Below the pieces are notes generated by a model that made no database searches, was not told the origin of the DNA, and was given only the letters and a program-made list of their open reading frames with translations. 64,000 nt of DNA from Pseudomonas orientalis (GTDB lineage: Bacteria; Pseudomonadota; Gammaproteobacteria; Pseudomonadales; Pseudomonadaceae). Location of the stretch: positions 2,573,001 to 2,637,000 of the forward strand of contig NZ_CP094351.1 of the NCBI RefSeq assembly GCF_022807995.1, given 5' to 3'. Below, piece after piece: positions 52,947 to 61,151 of the stretch (positions are counted from its first letter, which is position 1; every line of letters begins with the position of its first letter). Made by a program: the position numbers and the translations under genes.

Positions 52947-53498
52947 TCACATACGCAGTATCGATTCACCGTCCATTCCGCAGGGAGGATCGAATGTGCC
53001 ATGCCATCCAATCAGCGGGCGCCCAAACGAATCTGCGTAATACCTGGCTTCGCTGGGAATTTGTACCACTCCTCCCGCATAGGCAACGAGCATCAACGTA
53101 CTCGCTCGATGCTCATTCGCCTCTTGGAAAAGGTTACTGCTGGGCAGCAGAGCTGGGTTGGACGGAACTGTCCACAAGGAGCGATCCTCAAAGCTTGACC
53201 GATCCAGTAGAAGAGCGAGTTCACTGTGTCCATGCTCCCGAGCCACCTCAATTGCGGACTTCCCTTTGGCGCTCTGCCTGGCAGCTGAACCACCAAGGCG
53301 AATGAGTTCAATGCATGCGGCCTCGCGCCCGAAATAAGCGGCTTGGTGCAAGAATGTCCAGCCGGAGGAGGGCGCCTGGTACAAGCTGCAAAGCCGGCCG
53401 AGCAAAGGCTCTTGCATCCACTGCGACATAACGCTGTCCCAGTCTCCATTTTTGGCCTGCTCGTAGATTTGACTTATCAGATGGTTCAGAGCGCTCAT
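52947..53498 (-). CDS. Ankyrin-repeat-like protein
   Basis: A 183-residue cytoplasmic protein (MSALNHLISQIYEQAKNGDW). Two or three ankyrin-like units are visible: SGWTFLHQAAYFGREAACIELIRLGG and KSAIEVAREHGHSELALLLD (within residues 45-98). The second half (about 100-183) is not recognised. An earlier in-frame start at 53543 lacks support. Single gene. Small ankyrin proteins of this kind sometimes act as immunity proteins or protein inhibitors, but no effector is adjacent. From here on the sequence is less GC-rich than before. Confidence 0.75.
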   Translation of the reverse strand: MSALNHLISQIYEQAKNGDWDSVMSQWMQEPLLGRLCSLYQAPSSGWTFLHQAAYFGREAACIELIRLGGSAARQSAKGKSAIEVAREHGHSELALLLDRSSFEDRSLWTVPSNPALLPSSNLFQEANEHRASTLMLVAYAGGVVQIPSEARYYADSFGRPLIGWHGTFDPPCGMDGESILRM

Positions 53499-53607
53499 GC
53501 GTTTACGACCTATGATCGACAGTGTGATTCCAATCGGGATCACGTTGCGCGGGATTATCTACGAGGGAGGTAACGCTGCGACATATCAGTTTTTTCATTT
53601 CGCTTCG

Positions 53608-53649
53608 AAGGGGACGGCAAGACTGCCGATGTAGTCTGCCCCTTTTTTT
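53608..53649 (+). terminator. Hairpin with T-run in the ankyrin/DUF1176 gap
   Basis: AAGGGG (53608-53613) and CCCCTT (53639-53644) with an inner GGCA/TGCC pair, then seven Ts. It would terminate a plus-strand transcript, but no plus-strand gene precedes it closely. It is therefore either a relic or the end of an unannotated small RNA in 53500-53600. Confidence 0.5.
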
Positions 53650-53759
53650 CTTGCCGATTGTTCAATACGGCAATTCTGTTGTGACTGACGGCCAGGCAAT
53701 AGGTATGAGCAAATAATTCTGGCCTAATACGCTTTTACCTGTTCAAAGGCATCTGTCCG

Positions 53760-54812
53760 ATGATACGAAGCACTTTCATATTCCTTTTGGCGGCATGCAT
53801 TGGCTGCGTCCACGCGGCCGAGAAGGTGCCGTTGGAGCGCGAAATCAAGGACTGGATTATCGGCTGCGATAATACACGAGCATGCACGGCCATCAGTGCC
53901 GTGCAGCAGCGCGATGACACTGGCTTTTCAACGTTCAGCGTACGAATCACACGTGAAGCCGGTCCGCAGGGCGCCTTGCATGTCGGGGTGTTCAGCTACA
54001 TAAAACCCCACGGCCAGCCAACACTTGATGACGATCCGCTGAAGTCTCAATTTGAGCCTGGCGAACTGAAAGAAGGCGATACGCCCGAGGTGTTTGCGCT
54101 GAACGGCAAGTCAGCCCAAGCCCTGATCACAGAGTTGCGTAACGGCAACTACCTGGTGCTGCCGTTCAAGGAGGATAAATCGTACGCATCGCTAAGCGGG
54201 ATGAGTGCGGCGCTGTTGCTGATGGACTCGGTTCAAGGGCGGGTCGGCACGCAGGACGCACTGATCTCCAAGGGACCGGCGCCCGCTGGCAGCGTGCCGC
54301 AAGCCGCTGCCGCTCCGCTAGCGCCAAGTTGGCAGGCACCTGCCGCGCTGACGCCGGACAAAGCAAAAGAGATCACGGATGCCGTGGTGGTCGCCACGCG
54401 CAAGGACTGGCAGGAAGATCTGAATGAAGGTGTCGCGCCAAAAGCCAAAGCGTACGCCCTGAGTTCAGATCAAGCGCTAGTGATCATCGAAACCGGCTGT
54501 GGGGCCTACAACTGTTTCTACACTATTTACCAAGCGCCTCTGGACCACCCGGAGCAGGCGCGTGCGGCGCTGATCGCCGAAGTGCCAAACCTGCCGGAAA
54601 GAGAGCCCCAGGGCTTCGTAGCGTTTGATCCGGCCACGGGTGAACTAAGCAGTCAGGTAAGGGCGATGAGTATGGGCAATTGTGGCACTACCCTGCGCTG
54701 GCGTTACGATGGTAACGGTTTCACCCTGACGCATGCGGCTGAAATGATCCCGTGCATGGGGCTGGATCAAGTGTATTGGCCTGTGCTGTGGCGTACCCAG
54801 GCAAGACGCTGA
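53760..54812 (+). CDS. DUF1176 family exported protein
   Basis: A 350-residue protein with a signal peptide (MIRSTFIFLLAACIGCVHA-AEKVP). The mature sequence is DUF1176-like: VPLEREIKDWIIGCDNTRACTAIS near the start, and VIIETGCGAYNCFYTIY and MSMGNCGTTLRWRYDGNGFTLTHAAEM at the end, where the conserved cysteines probably form disulfides in the periplasm. It matches the usual length of the family. Single gene. Biological role unknown. Confidence 0.85.
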   Translation: MIRSTFIFLLAACIGCVHAAEKVPLEREIKDWIIGCDNTRACTAISAVQQRDDTGFSTFSVRITREAGPQGALHVGVFSYIKPHGQPTLDDDPLKSQFEPGELKEGDTPEVFALNGKSAQALITELRNGNYLVLPFKEDKSYASLSGMSAALLLMDSVQGRVGTQDALISKGPAPAGSVPQAAAAPLAPSWQAPAALTPDKAKEITDAVVVATRKDWQEDLNEGVAPKAKAYALSSDQALVIIETGCGAYNCFYTIYQAPLDHPEQARAALIAEVPNLPEREPQGFVAFDPATGELSSQVRAMSMGNCGTTLRWRYDGNGFTLTHAAEMIPCMGLDQVYWPVLWRTQARR

Positions 54813-54885
54813 TACTGTCGGATACCCCACCATGCTGACGTTCCTGATTGATCCGTGCAGTGACACATTGGCTGCTTTGGACTGG

Positions 54886-55701
54886 TCAGGCCGTCGAAAG
54901 AGCAATCGCTTTTTCTAAGACGGCTTGTAACATCTTCTCCGGTGATTGTGCCTTGTTGAAGACGCTCGGTGACAATTTATCAGCGTCGTTTTCAGTCGAT
55001 TGCCTGAGAAGGGCGAGCGGCCCCGATTGTTCTAACTGCTCTTGGTAAAGACTTTTTATACTGTCCCTAAAGCCATCAGGGTATGCCGCTTTCTCGACCG
55101 CTGGAAGATCATCGAAATAGTCCATGATGCCTTTGAAGATTTCACTGTTGTCACCGCCGTTCGTTATATTGGCGTACAACTTGGAAAAATAGGTTTCATC
55201 CTGCTTACTAAGCTCCCCATAAGCGGCATATCGTTCGGCATCCGTATAGGTTCCTGAGTCATCATAAACAATATTGCTTAGCCCGTTTCGGGCCATACCT
55301 TCAAATGGGTTTGGAAGTTTTTCCGGGGGTAGTTTAGAAAGCCCAATTGCGTAATCCAGTGACTGCTGACCTAACGCCAAACGGGCAGGGTCGTCTGTTT
55401 TGGGAAGCAGGTCCTCATTATTAAGATTCCCGCCAGCAATCCGCTGCCCGAAATTGTACATATCGCTCTGACCTTTTGCATATTGTCCTTTTAAATCCTT
55501 ATTGGACATAGAGGCTTGTTTATCATCAGCGTTACTTAAAGCGTACAGTGCCCGTGCAGAATCGGAGATGGTGACGGTCTCCGTCGTCTTGAGGGCGACA
55601 TCCCCTGAAGGTAAATTTACAGGGTTGGACGAAGGCGGCTTCTCTTGTGTAGACACTTTTGCCTGTGTGCTTGCTTGATACGATTTAATCGAAATATCCA
55701 T
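54886..55701 (-). CDS. Unrecognised protein with disordered N-terminus
   Basis: A 271-residue hydrophilic protein without signal peptide. Residues 1-50 are rich in S, T, Q and P and look disordered. VTISDSARALYAL follows, a motif seen in many surface-associated or secreted Pseudomonas proteins. The remainder is helical and acidic. GGAG seven bases upstream fixes the start. The codon use is more AT-rich than in the mtl or mux genes. It follows a small exported-protein gene on the same strand, separated by a perfect stem-loop. It could be an exported effector-like protein; no domain is recognised. Confidence 0.62.
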   Translation of the reverse strand: MDISIKSYQASTQAKVSTQEKPPSSNPVNLPSGDVALKTTETVTISDSARALYALSNADDKQASMSNKDLKGQYAKGQSDMYNFGQRIAGGNLNNEDLLPKTDDPARLALGQQSLDYAIGLSKLPPEKLPNPFEGMARNGLSNIVYDDSGTYTDAERYAAYGELSKQDETYFSKLYANITNGGDNSEIFKGIMDYFDDLPAVEKAAYPDGFRDSIKSLYQEQLEQSGPLALLRQSTENDADKLSPSVFNKAQSPEKMLQAVLEKAIALSTA

Positions 55702-55716
55702 GGTGATACTCCATAC

Positions 55717-55746
55717 GCTGGAGATAGATCGAGAGCTATCTCCAGC
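55717..55746 (-). promoter_or_regulatory. Perfect stem-loop between two same-strand genes
   Basis: GCTGGAGATAG (55717-55727) and CTATCTCCAGC (55736-55746) form an 11-bp stem with an 8-base loop. It lies 24 bases after one stop codon and ends 15 bases before the next ATG, next to its GGAG. Without a U-run it is more likely an mRNA processing or translation-control element than a simple terminator. Confidence 0.5.
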
Positions 55747-55770
55747 TAGGGTGCCTATACAGATGTCGGA

Positions 55771-56193
55771 TTATTTGATTTCAAATTCGACAGTGTAGTT
55801 ATAGGGAGGCGTCGATTGAATTGCTGTGATAGTGGCATTGCAAGTAGCCATATCAGAACCAGTGCTGGTACCCATTTTAGTCCAGCTAGGAGCTTTAGTC
55901 GTTGGATTGACTTGGTGGCTTGCTGCAAAACGACATTTCTTATTACCTGACGTATAGACGAAGCGCATTCCTGAAACCGTATCCGCCACACTGACCAGGG
56001 CAAATGTGGTCGTCGCAGACGGCAGAATCGTACTGGGGGAGGGGGCTACACTCCCTGAAAAGTACTCGAAGGTGTAGGCGGCTGGACCGGTCGTAGAGTT
56101 CTTTACCTTGACGGTGACGATTATGCCTGCCTGGGCAGATGCAATCATAGAGGCGAATAGAGTTGCTGCCCCGAACAGTTTAGCGAATCTCAT
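55771..56193 (-). CDS. Small exported protein, unrecognised
   Basis: A 140-residue protein with a clear signal peptide (MRFAKLFGAATLFASMIASAQA-GIIV). The mature 118 residues are rich in T, S, A and Y and look like a single beta-sandwich (IIVTVKVKNSTTGPAAYTFEYF; TPPYNYTVEFEIK), with two cysteines (C in NKKCRF and in MATCNAT) able to form a disulfide. AAGGGA seven bases before the ATG. Likely periplasmic or secreted; family unknown. Confidence 0.68.
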   Translation of the reverse strand: MRFAKLFGAATLFASMIASAQAGIIVTVKVKNSTTGPAAYTFEYFSGSVAPSPSTILPSATTTFALVSVADTVSGMRFVYTSGNKKCRFAASHQVNPTTKAPSWTKMGTSTGSDMATCNATITAIQSTPPYNYTVEFEIK

Positions 56194-56509
56194 AAATATC
56201 CCTTTAATTTGATAATCACTATGACTCTTGTCCTTGCGCGTCGTCTTGTATAGAAAAGACAGCAAGACTCAACCTCTATAACGGCAGGTGACCAGAATTC
56301 TTTAAGCCAAGGGTTGCGTTTTTGACACATCGGATGAATAACGAATTCACAACCTGCAGGAACTAACACATATCCGGCCTGCAACCCTTCAATTTCAATA
56401 GCTTGCGCAGTGGTCCTGGTTGCCGCTGCCGGCTATCACCATAGTGGCGAGGAACTGCGCAGCGAGAGTCCTTACCACTGCCGCTGACCCTGCCAGCAAA
56501 CCTTCCGCT
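56194..56509. other. Gap without a supportable gene
   Basis: Two minus-strand open frames here (about 56190-56384 and 56395-56601) have no ATG start with a ribosome binding site. The stretch may hold decayed coding sequence from the end of the acetyltransferase gene, but nothing is recognised. Confidence 0.45.
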
Positions 56510-57145
56510 TCACCCCAAAGGCGGGCCAGGACTATGAACTGATTCTGTTGGACGGTGGCCGGTGCCTGGTCGCGTTGCAGCGTTTGAACCCGGCTGGCCA
56601 AGCTGAAAACGAGCCTGTTGAAAAGGCAGAGCTTTGCGTACGTCGAGGTGCATCACATCCAGCTGGCAGGCTGGGCCAATCGCCGGAACTTGCTGACGAA
56701 CATAATAATTGTCGAATTCACTGCTTTCGATGAACTGGAAGCCATGGCGGGTATAAAAGCGATTGGAAGCGCTTTCTTTGAGAGCGCCCACTTTAAGAGG
56801 AAGCGCAGCTGCATCCGCCTCTTTGAAAATCTGCGTGAGAACAGCAGACCCCACCCCTGATCCTTGCGCGCTCGGCCTTACATACAAATGATCGAGCAAG
56901 AGTTCATTGTGGTGATGTTTGACCACTACGAAACCCACCCTCTCTCCAGATACCTCGATGTAACGTGTGCAGCGAGCTTCAAAGCCGCTAAGAAACCGCT
57001 CCCGCGCACGGACCGGATCAAACCGCCCAACACGCTCCAGACTTTCGCGCATGGCCTCAATTCGAATGGCTACCAGATTATCCAAGTCGCTTTGTTGAGC
57101 GGGGACCAAAATGATGGGGGAATTTTGATTGGGTGTGACGGGCAT
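56510..57145 (-). CDS. GNAT N-acetyltransferase with atypical tail
   Basis: A 211-residue acetyltransferase starting MPVTPNQNSPIILVPAQQSD (GGAG eight bases upstream). The GNAT core is clear: RYIEVSGERVGFVVVKHHHNELLLDHLYVRPSAQGSGVGSAVLTQIF with the acetyl-CoA loop QGSGVG, then ASNRFYTRHGFQFIE. The core ends at about residue 155. The last ~55 residues (from PAIGPACQL to SPGPPLG) have no GNAT character and look like read-through into formerly non-coding DNA, suggesting that the original stop was lost. Divergent from a second GNAT gene. Confidence 0.75.
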   Translation of the reverse strand: MPVTPNQNSPIILVPAQQSDLDNLVAIRIEAMRESLERVGRFDPVRARERFLSGFEARCTRYIEVSGERVGFVVVKHHHNELLLDHLYVRPSAQGSGVGSAVLTQIFKEADAAALPLKVGALKESASNRFYTRHGFQFIESSEFDNYYVRQQVPAIGPACQLDVMHLDVRKALPFQQARFQLGQPGSNAATRPGTGHRPTESVHSPGPPLG

Positions 57146-57264
57146 AGGGTGTGCTCCAACTACCATCCTGGGGGGCCAGTATAGAGAGCCTGATACTGAT
57201 GAAGCGACCCGCATGGTATGTTCACGGCATAAATGGAGTAATGGACCCCAGGAAGGAAATTGCA

Positions 57265-57780
57265 ATGCCAGTCGAGACCCACCCAATCCGCATTCTCTCG
57301 CAACGCCTTAGTATTGAGCCCTTCTGCGAGCAGGACGCTGCTGAGTCTTTCCCTTGTCTCACACCGTCTCTGACTCGATACATGTCCTGGGAACAGCCTG
57401 CCTCGCTAGAAGAGTACGCGCAAGTCTGGGAGCAGTGGCTGCCTGCGATAGCGGATGGCAGCGACATCGTGTTCACGGTCAGGGAACTGGTGGGTGCCCG
57501 TTTTACCGGCTTGGTCGGGCTGCACCATACCGGCAGTGAAACACCGGAGTTGGGTATCTGGATCCGTGAAGATAAACACGGGCTGGGCTTTGGTGGTGAA
57601 GCGGTGCGGGCGGTTGTTGAGTGGGCTAGCAAGCGGGTGGCGGCAAAGTGCTTCATGTACCCTGTTGCGACGCAGAATCGTGCGAGTCGACGTATTGCCG
57701 AAGCTTTGGGGGGAGTCGTCATTGAGAGGCGGATGACGGAGAAATATGATTCGGTTGTGTACCGGATACCGGGGGTTTAA
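57265..57780 (+). CDS. GNAT N-acetyltransferase (RimJ/RimL-like)
   Basis: A 171-residue acetyltransferase of the Acetyltransf_3 branch. MPVETHPIRILSQRLSIEPFCEQDAAESF, the strand FTGLVGLHHTG, the acetyl-CoA loop in GLGFGGEAVRAVVEWA and the conserved asparagine in ATQNRASRRIAEALGG are visible. AAGGAA lies before the ATG at 57265; an ATG 22 codons earlier is possible. Divergent from the other acetyltransferase, 119 bases away. Substrate unknown. Confidence 0.8.
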   Translation: MPVETHPIRILSQRLSIEPFCEQDAAESFPCLTPSLTRYMSWEQPASLEEYAQVWEQWLPAIADGSDIVFTVRELVGARFTGLVGLHHTGSETPELGIWIREDKHGLGFGGEAVRAVVEWASKRVAAKCFMYPVATQNRASRRIAEALGGVVIERRMTEKYDSVVYRIPGV

Positions 57781-57953
57781 CTCTGGGTAACAGGTTTGCC
57801 GATTGTTGTCCTTCACGAACGGCAGAAACCGGCCAGAAGCTGACCTTAACTGACGTAACCTTGCTGGTATGACTTGCAGTGACGGGTCAGATCGAAGCGT
57901 AGATGCCCGGCGTTGTGGCAAATGGAAGCTCAAACAGACCTGGAGTGACAGTA

Positions 57954-59384
57954 GTGCTCAATCATCTTTATAGGTTTCGCCCTGTCAGTAGCCTTCTTGG
58001 TGGTAACAGAGAAAGCGAGCTGGAGGGGTGCTATATCTATTTCTCGCCACCGGAAAAGCTCAACGACCCACTGGAAGGACACCGAGAGGTCATATGGAAA
58101 GGAGATTCGGTCGTATGGGAGAATTTCTTCCAGCACTTCATGGACTGCTTACTCATTCGAAATACCCAATATTTTACTGGTGAGTTTGAAGCTTTAGATT
58201 TTCCGATATATCCAAATTATGAAGTTCAAGCAGTGCCACCTGAAAATTACAGAGAGATTGCCGATCTTGTATCGAGATTTTTTGACTCGCCAAATGTAAA
58301 GAGACATATCGCAGTTTTGGCATTTAAGGAGCGAGAAGTAAATCAGAACGAGCTAATGCTGCACCTGCGGTCGATTCAGTCCTTTGCAATGCATATTATT
58401 TCTGAAGTATTAGTGTCCTACAAACTTGTTGAAAAAGGCTACGGTATAAATGGCGCACCGCATGAGGAGCTGCTGACAGTCTCAACCAATCTTCTAAACT
58501 ATTTCGAAGGCCTAGGTGATGAGCTGTTAGAAGCTGAATTCGACAGTTCTGCATTGGCATTTTTAAGAAGTGATGATCTGGTAAAAGGTTATGCTAGGTC
58601 GAAAATAGGCGAGTCTCAAAATTGGACACGGCTTTGCATAGATTTTCCGGAAGAGTTTTTGGCCTCAAGGATCAGACTCACAACCTCTGAATGGTTTGTA
58701 AGCTGTTTCATGGAGAATTGTGAGAACTCGGCAATCTGGGGTACGTATGGCAATAACCATCAGGGCGTTTGTCTTAAGTTTAAAGTGAATAATGATGAAG
58801 GGCAGCCTGGAATCTCGCTGATGAAGCCCGGATTAAAGCAGGGCATAAAGTGGTGGACTCAAACCAAATTTCACTTCAGTAAAGTCTCCTATACAGAAAA
58901 GAGCCCTGATCTTGATTTCTTTTGTAACCTAGCTGGATATGGCGCTCAAGAAGTTATAGACAAATGGTATACCGATAAAAGCGGAAATGTAAGCTCGCGA
59001 AAAATGGATGTTTTCGAGAATCAACCGCAATGGCATGCTAATTATCACAGAGACAATTTTAAAAGCCTTACGGTAAAAACAAAGCATTGGTCGAATGAGC
59101 AAGAGTACAGGCTTATTCTAAAGTCTCAGTTTAACTCCTATATTGACGAAGATGATAGAAAGCTCCGTTACACCTTTGATGATCTGGACGGTATTATATT
59201 CGGGATAAAAACCGCTGATTCAGACAAGTATAAGCTTATCGAAATGGTAGAGAGGATGTGTCAGACAAGAAACCGTGAAGAATTCACATTTTACCAATCG
59301 TTCTATGATTCTTCCGCTGATGCCATTCTTTATCGGCCAGTCGCTCACGTTGGCAAACAAGGTGTTAGAACGCATAGGGACTGA
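57954..59384 (+). CDS. DUF2971 family protein
   Basis: A 476-residue cytoplasmic protein. The start is probably the GTG at 57954 (LNHLYRFRPV) behind GGAG; an ATG 17 codons upstream has no Shine-Dalgarno. The DUF2971 pattern is visible: LYRFRPVSS at the start, YFSPPEKLNDPLEG, then WFVSCFMENCENSAIWGTYGNNHQGVCLKF and KTKHWSNEQEYRLIL (the EQEYR-type motif). Strikingly AT-rich compared with the first 52 kb. DUF2971 genes occur often in mobile and defence-rich regions; the biochemical role is unknown. Confidence 0.8.
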   Translation: MLNHLYRFRPVSSLLGGNRESELEGCYIYFSPPEKLNDPLEGHREVIWKGDSVVWENFFQHFMDCLLIRNTQYFTGEFEALDFPIYPNYEVQAVPPENYREIADLVSRFFDSPNVKRHIAVLAFKEREVNQNELMLHLRSIQSFAMHIISEVLVSYKLVEKGYGINGAPHEELLTVSTNLLNYFEGLGDELLEAEFDSSALAFLRSDDLVKGYARSKIGESQNWTRLCIDFPEEFLASRIRLTTSEWFVSCFMENCENSAIWGTYGNNHQGVCLKFKVNNDEGQPGISLMKPGLKQGIKWWTQTKFHFSKVSYTEKSPDLDFFCNLAGYGAQEVIDKWYTDKSGNVSSRKMDVFENQPQWHANYHRDNFKSLTVKTKHWSNEQEYRLILKSQFNSYIDEDDRKLRYTFDDLDGIIFGIKTADSDKYKLIEMVERMCQTRNREEFTFYQSFYDSSADAILYRPVAHVGKQGVRTHRD

Positions 59385-59780
59385 GCACCGGTCCAAGCTG
59401 ACCGTCGGTTTGATGAGAAACGGCGACTGCTCAGAGCGATCTCATCGAAGCTCGAAGCGAACAAGATCTAAAAACCTCTCGTCTTTCGAGCTTCCATTCC
59501 CTTTCCAATCGCCACCCCAACGAACTTTGACCCCTACCTTCAGAACGGGCCGGAGTCGGCCAGAAGCAGCCACTCATGATGGACCGCTATCGGCCGACTC
59601 TGTTGAAAACAGTCGGATTTTTAACACGCTTCAACTCAGGCACAACCGCCATTGGAGAAATTGGCAGCGAAGGCTGAAGCGGTATGCATAATTCGTTGGT
59701 GCCCGATTCGACCCCGGGGAGGTCCACCATTCAAATGAAAAAATTGCGCGTTCTTTTCTTTTGAAGGACGAAAGCCCCCC
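59385..59780. other. Gap between DUF2971 and channel genes
   Basis: No gene supported. It contains the CGGCCAGAAGC motif at about 59562 and the inverted string CCGACTCTGTTGAAAACAGT near 59597, both familiar as intergenic sequence in Pseudomonas. A tRNA-like ending near 59700 does not fold. Confidence 0.5.
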
Positions 59781-60743
59781 CTAGGACCCTCTGATGTCCG
59801 GAGCGGGGCTAAGCGACGTGCCACCATCCCGCCGTCCAGACCTGGATACCACCGACGACACGAAGCCCGCCATCACGAACACACAGATCAACAGTTGTAT
59901 CGCGATCAGACTACGCACCAACCTTGAATTGCCGACCACATCACCATACGTAGTTGTCGTGGAAATACCGATACTGAAAAAGAGGAAATCCAACCATGAT
60001 ACGGCGTCTAGGCGTTGTTTGCGCCAGGTCTGGGCAACGTCGATGAGTTCTGTACGCTTCTGACTAAGTAGCTCCCAAGCCTGTTCACGCTCACGGGCCT
60101 GGGCTTGGGTCTTGTCATGCAGTTGATCCATCTGTGCCATAAGCTGGGGATCGCCAAACTGCCCGATGTTGCTGATGAAATATCGGTAAGCCTCGGCCAT
60201 TTGTTCAGCCTGAACGACCCGCATCTCTGCAAGCTTCACCCTCAGGTTAGCTTCAGCGACACCAAAATCCCGCTCTGACGAGTCACGCTCCGAGAACGCC
60301 TTCAAGACTCGCTCGGCATCAACAACACTTCGGCTAGCCTCTGCGGTAATGCCCAGCCGATAATGCTCGCCATTGGCCATGGTGATAGTTTGATTGCGCC
60401 TGCCGACCTCGGCGAGCTCTGCGCGACCAGAGTCGACTTGCTGGTCCAACGACCTTACCTTGAGGTCGAGCTCGTTGATTCCGGCTTTGATGCCTGCCAG
60501 CTTTGCACTGATCTCACCCAAGTTAGGAGCACCGGTCGTGGCGTGAGTATCCATTTCCTGCCAGGCCAGCAACGGAATATCCGACAGTGGGTCCAAGTTC
60601 AGTTCACTGTTAATGATAAAACTGTCTGGCCGGGCGCCCCAGATGGAGTAGTACGCCCCACTAAACAGCAACACGATTGCGAGATAGCTCAACAGCCATC
60701 CGTTTATTTTCTTGAACACTGCCGACGATTGCCTCCGAACCAT
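59781..60743 (-). CDS. Two-TM potassium-channel-like protein with long coiled-coil insert
   Basis: A 320-residue membrane protein. TM1 is at residues 15-34 (WLLSYLAIVLLFSGAYYSIW). Then about 200 extracytoplasmic residues, mostly charged heptad-like helices (80-120, 135-185, 200-245), and a pore region DFLFFSIGISTTTTYGDVV (252-270) followed by TM2 (276-298). STTTTYGD corresponds to the K+-channel filter TxxTVGYGD but lacks the first glycine of the filter. In simple two-TM channels the TM1-pore linker is only about 20-40 residues, so the insert is unusual. Divergent from a KAP NTPase 408 bases away. Ion selectivity and function are inferred. Confidence 0.72.
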   Translation of the reverse strand: MVRRQSSAVFKKINGWLLSYLAIVLLFSGAYYSIWGARPDSFIINSELNLDPLSDIPLLAWQEMDTHATTGAPNLGEISAKLAGIKAGINELDLKVRSLDQQVDSGRAELAEVGRRNQTITMANGEHYRLGITAEASRSVVDAERVLKAFSERDSSERDFGVAEANLRVKLAEMRVVQAEQMAEAYRYFISNIGQFGDPQLMAQMDQLHDKTQAQAREREQAWELLSQKRTELIDVAQTWRKQRLDAVSWLDFLFFSIGISTTTTYGDVVGNSRLVRSLIAIQLLICVFVMAGFVSSVVSRSGRRDGGTSLSPAPDIRGS

Positions 60744-61151
60744 TTGAATTTAGACAAGCAAAGCATTTTCTAGGACGCGCATGATAAGTCCTGTGGGCGG
60801 CTAGCGCCTGCAATGATAGATGAAAACACTTTTCGTCCTTTTCCGTCCTCGAGAAGATTCGGGACGGATCACGGACTTACGGGGCAGACTTATTTTTCCT
60901 ACTCTAAAGGACCGCTTCTGGCCGAAAGCGATCATCGCCTAACCTTAGGCTTTGCCCTTTACCTTGAATACAGCAAAGGACATACCTGTAAGCTATGCAG
61001 AAGACCTGCTGCCAACTCTCTCCAGATTCAGCACGATTACCGTGCATTCCTAGCGCGACGCATCTAACCACTCTGGTGCAAATTGCCGTCAAAGTCGTAT
61101 GCTGGAGGCCATTGGCCATGCGGTACTGGCCGGCCGAGGTGCAAGGGACTG
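60744..61151. other. Divergent region, channel gene / KAP gene
   Basis: No gene with a plausible start and coding character. GGGGCAGACTTATTTTT at 60881 and CCGCTTCTGGCCGAAAGCG near 60911 are intergenic motifs repeated elsewhere in the right part of the window. Promoters for both genes must lie here; no consensus is convincing. Confidence 0.5.

Noticed and set aside
59690..59735. tRNA-like 3' end (CGATTCGACCCCGGGG followed by TCCACCA)
   Set aside because: The T-stem has a mismatch at the G53-C61 pair and no anticodon or D arm precedes it on either strand; at most a degraded attachment-site remnant.
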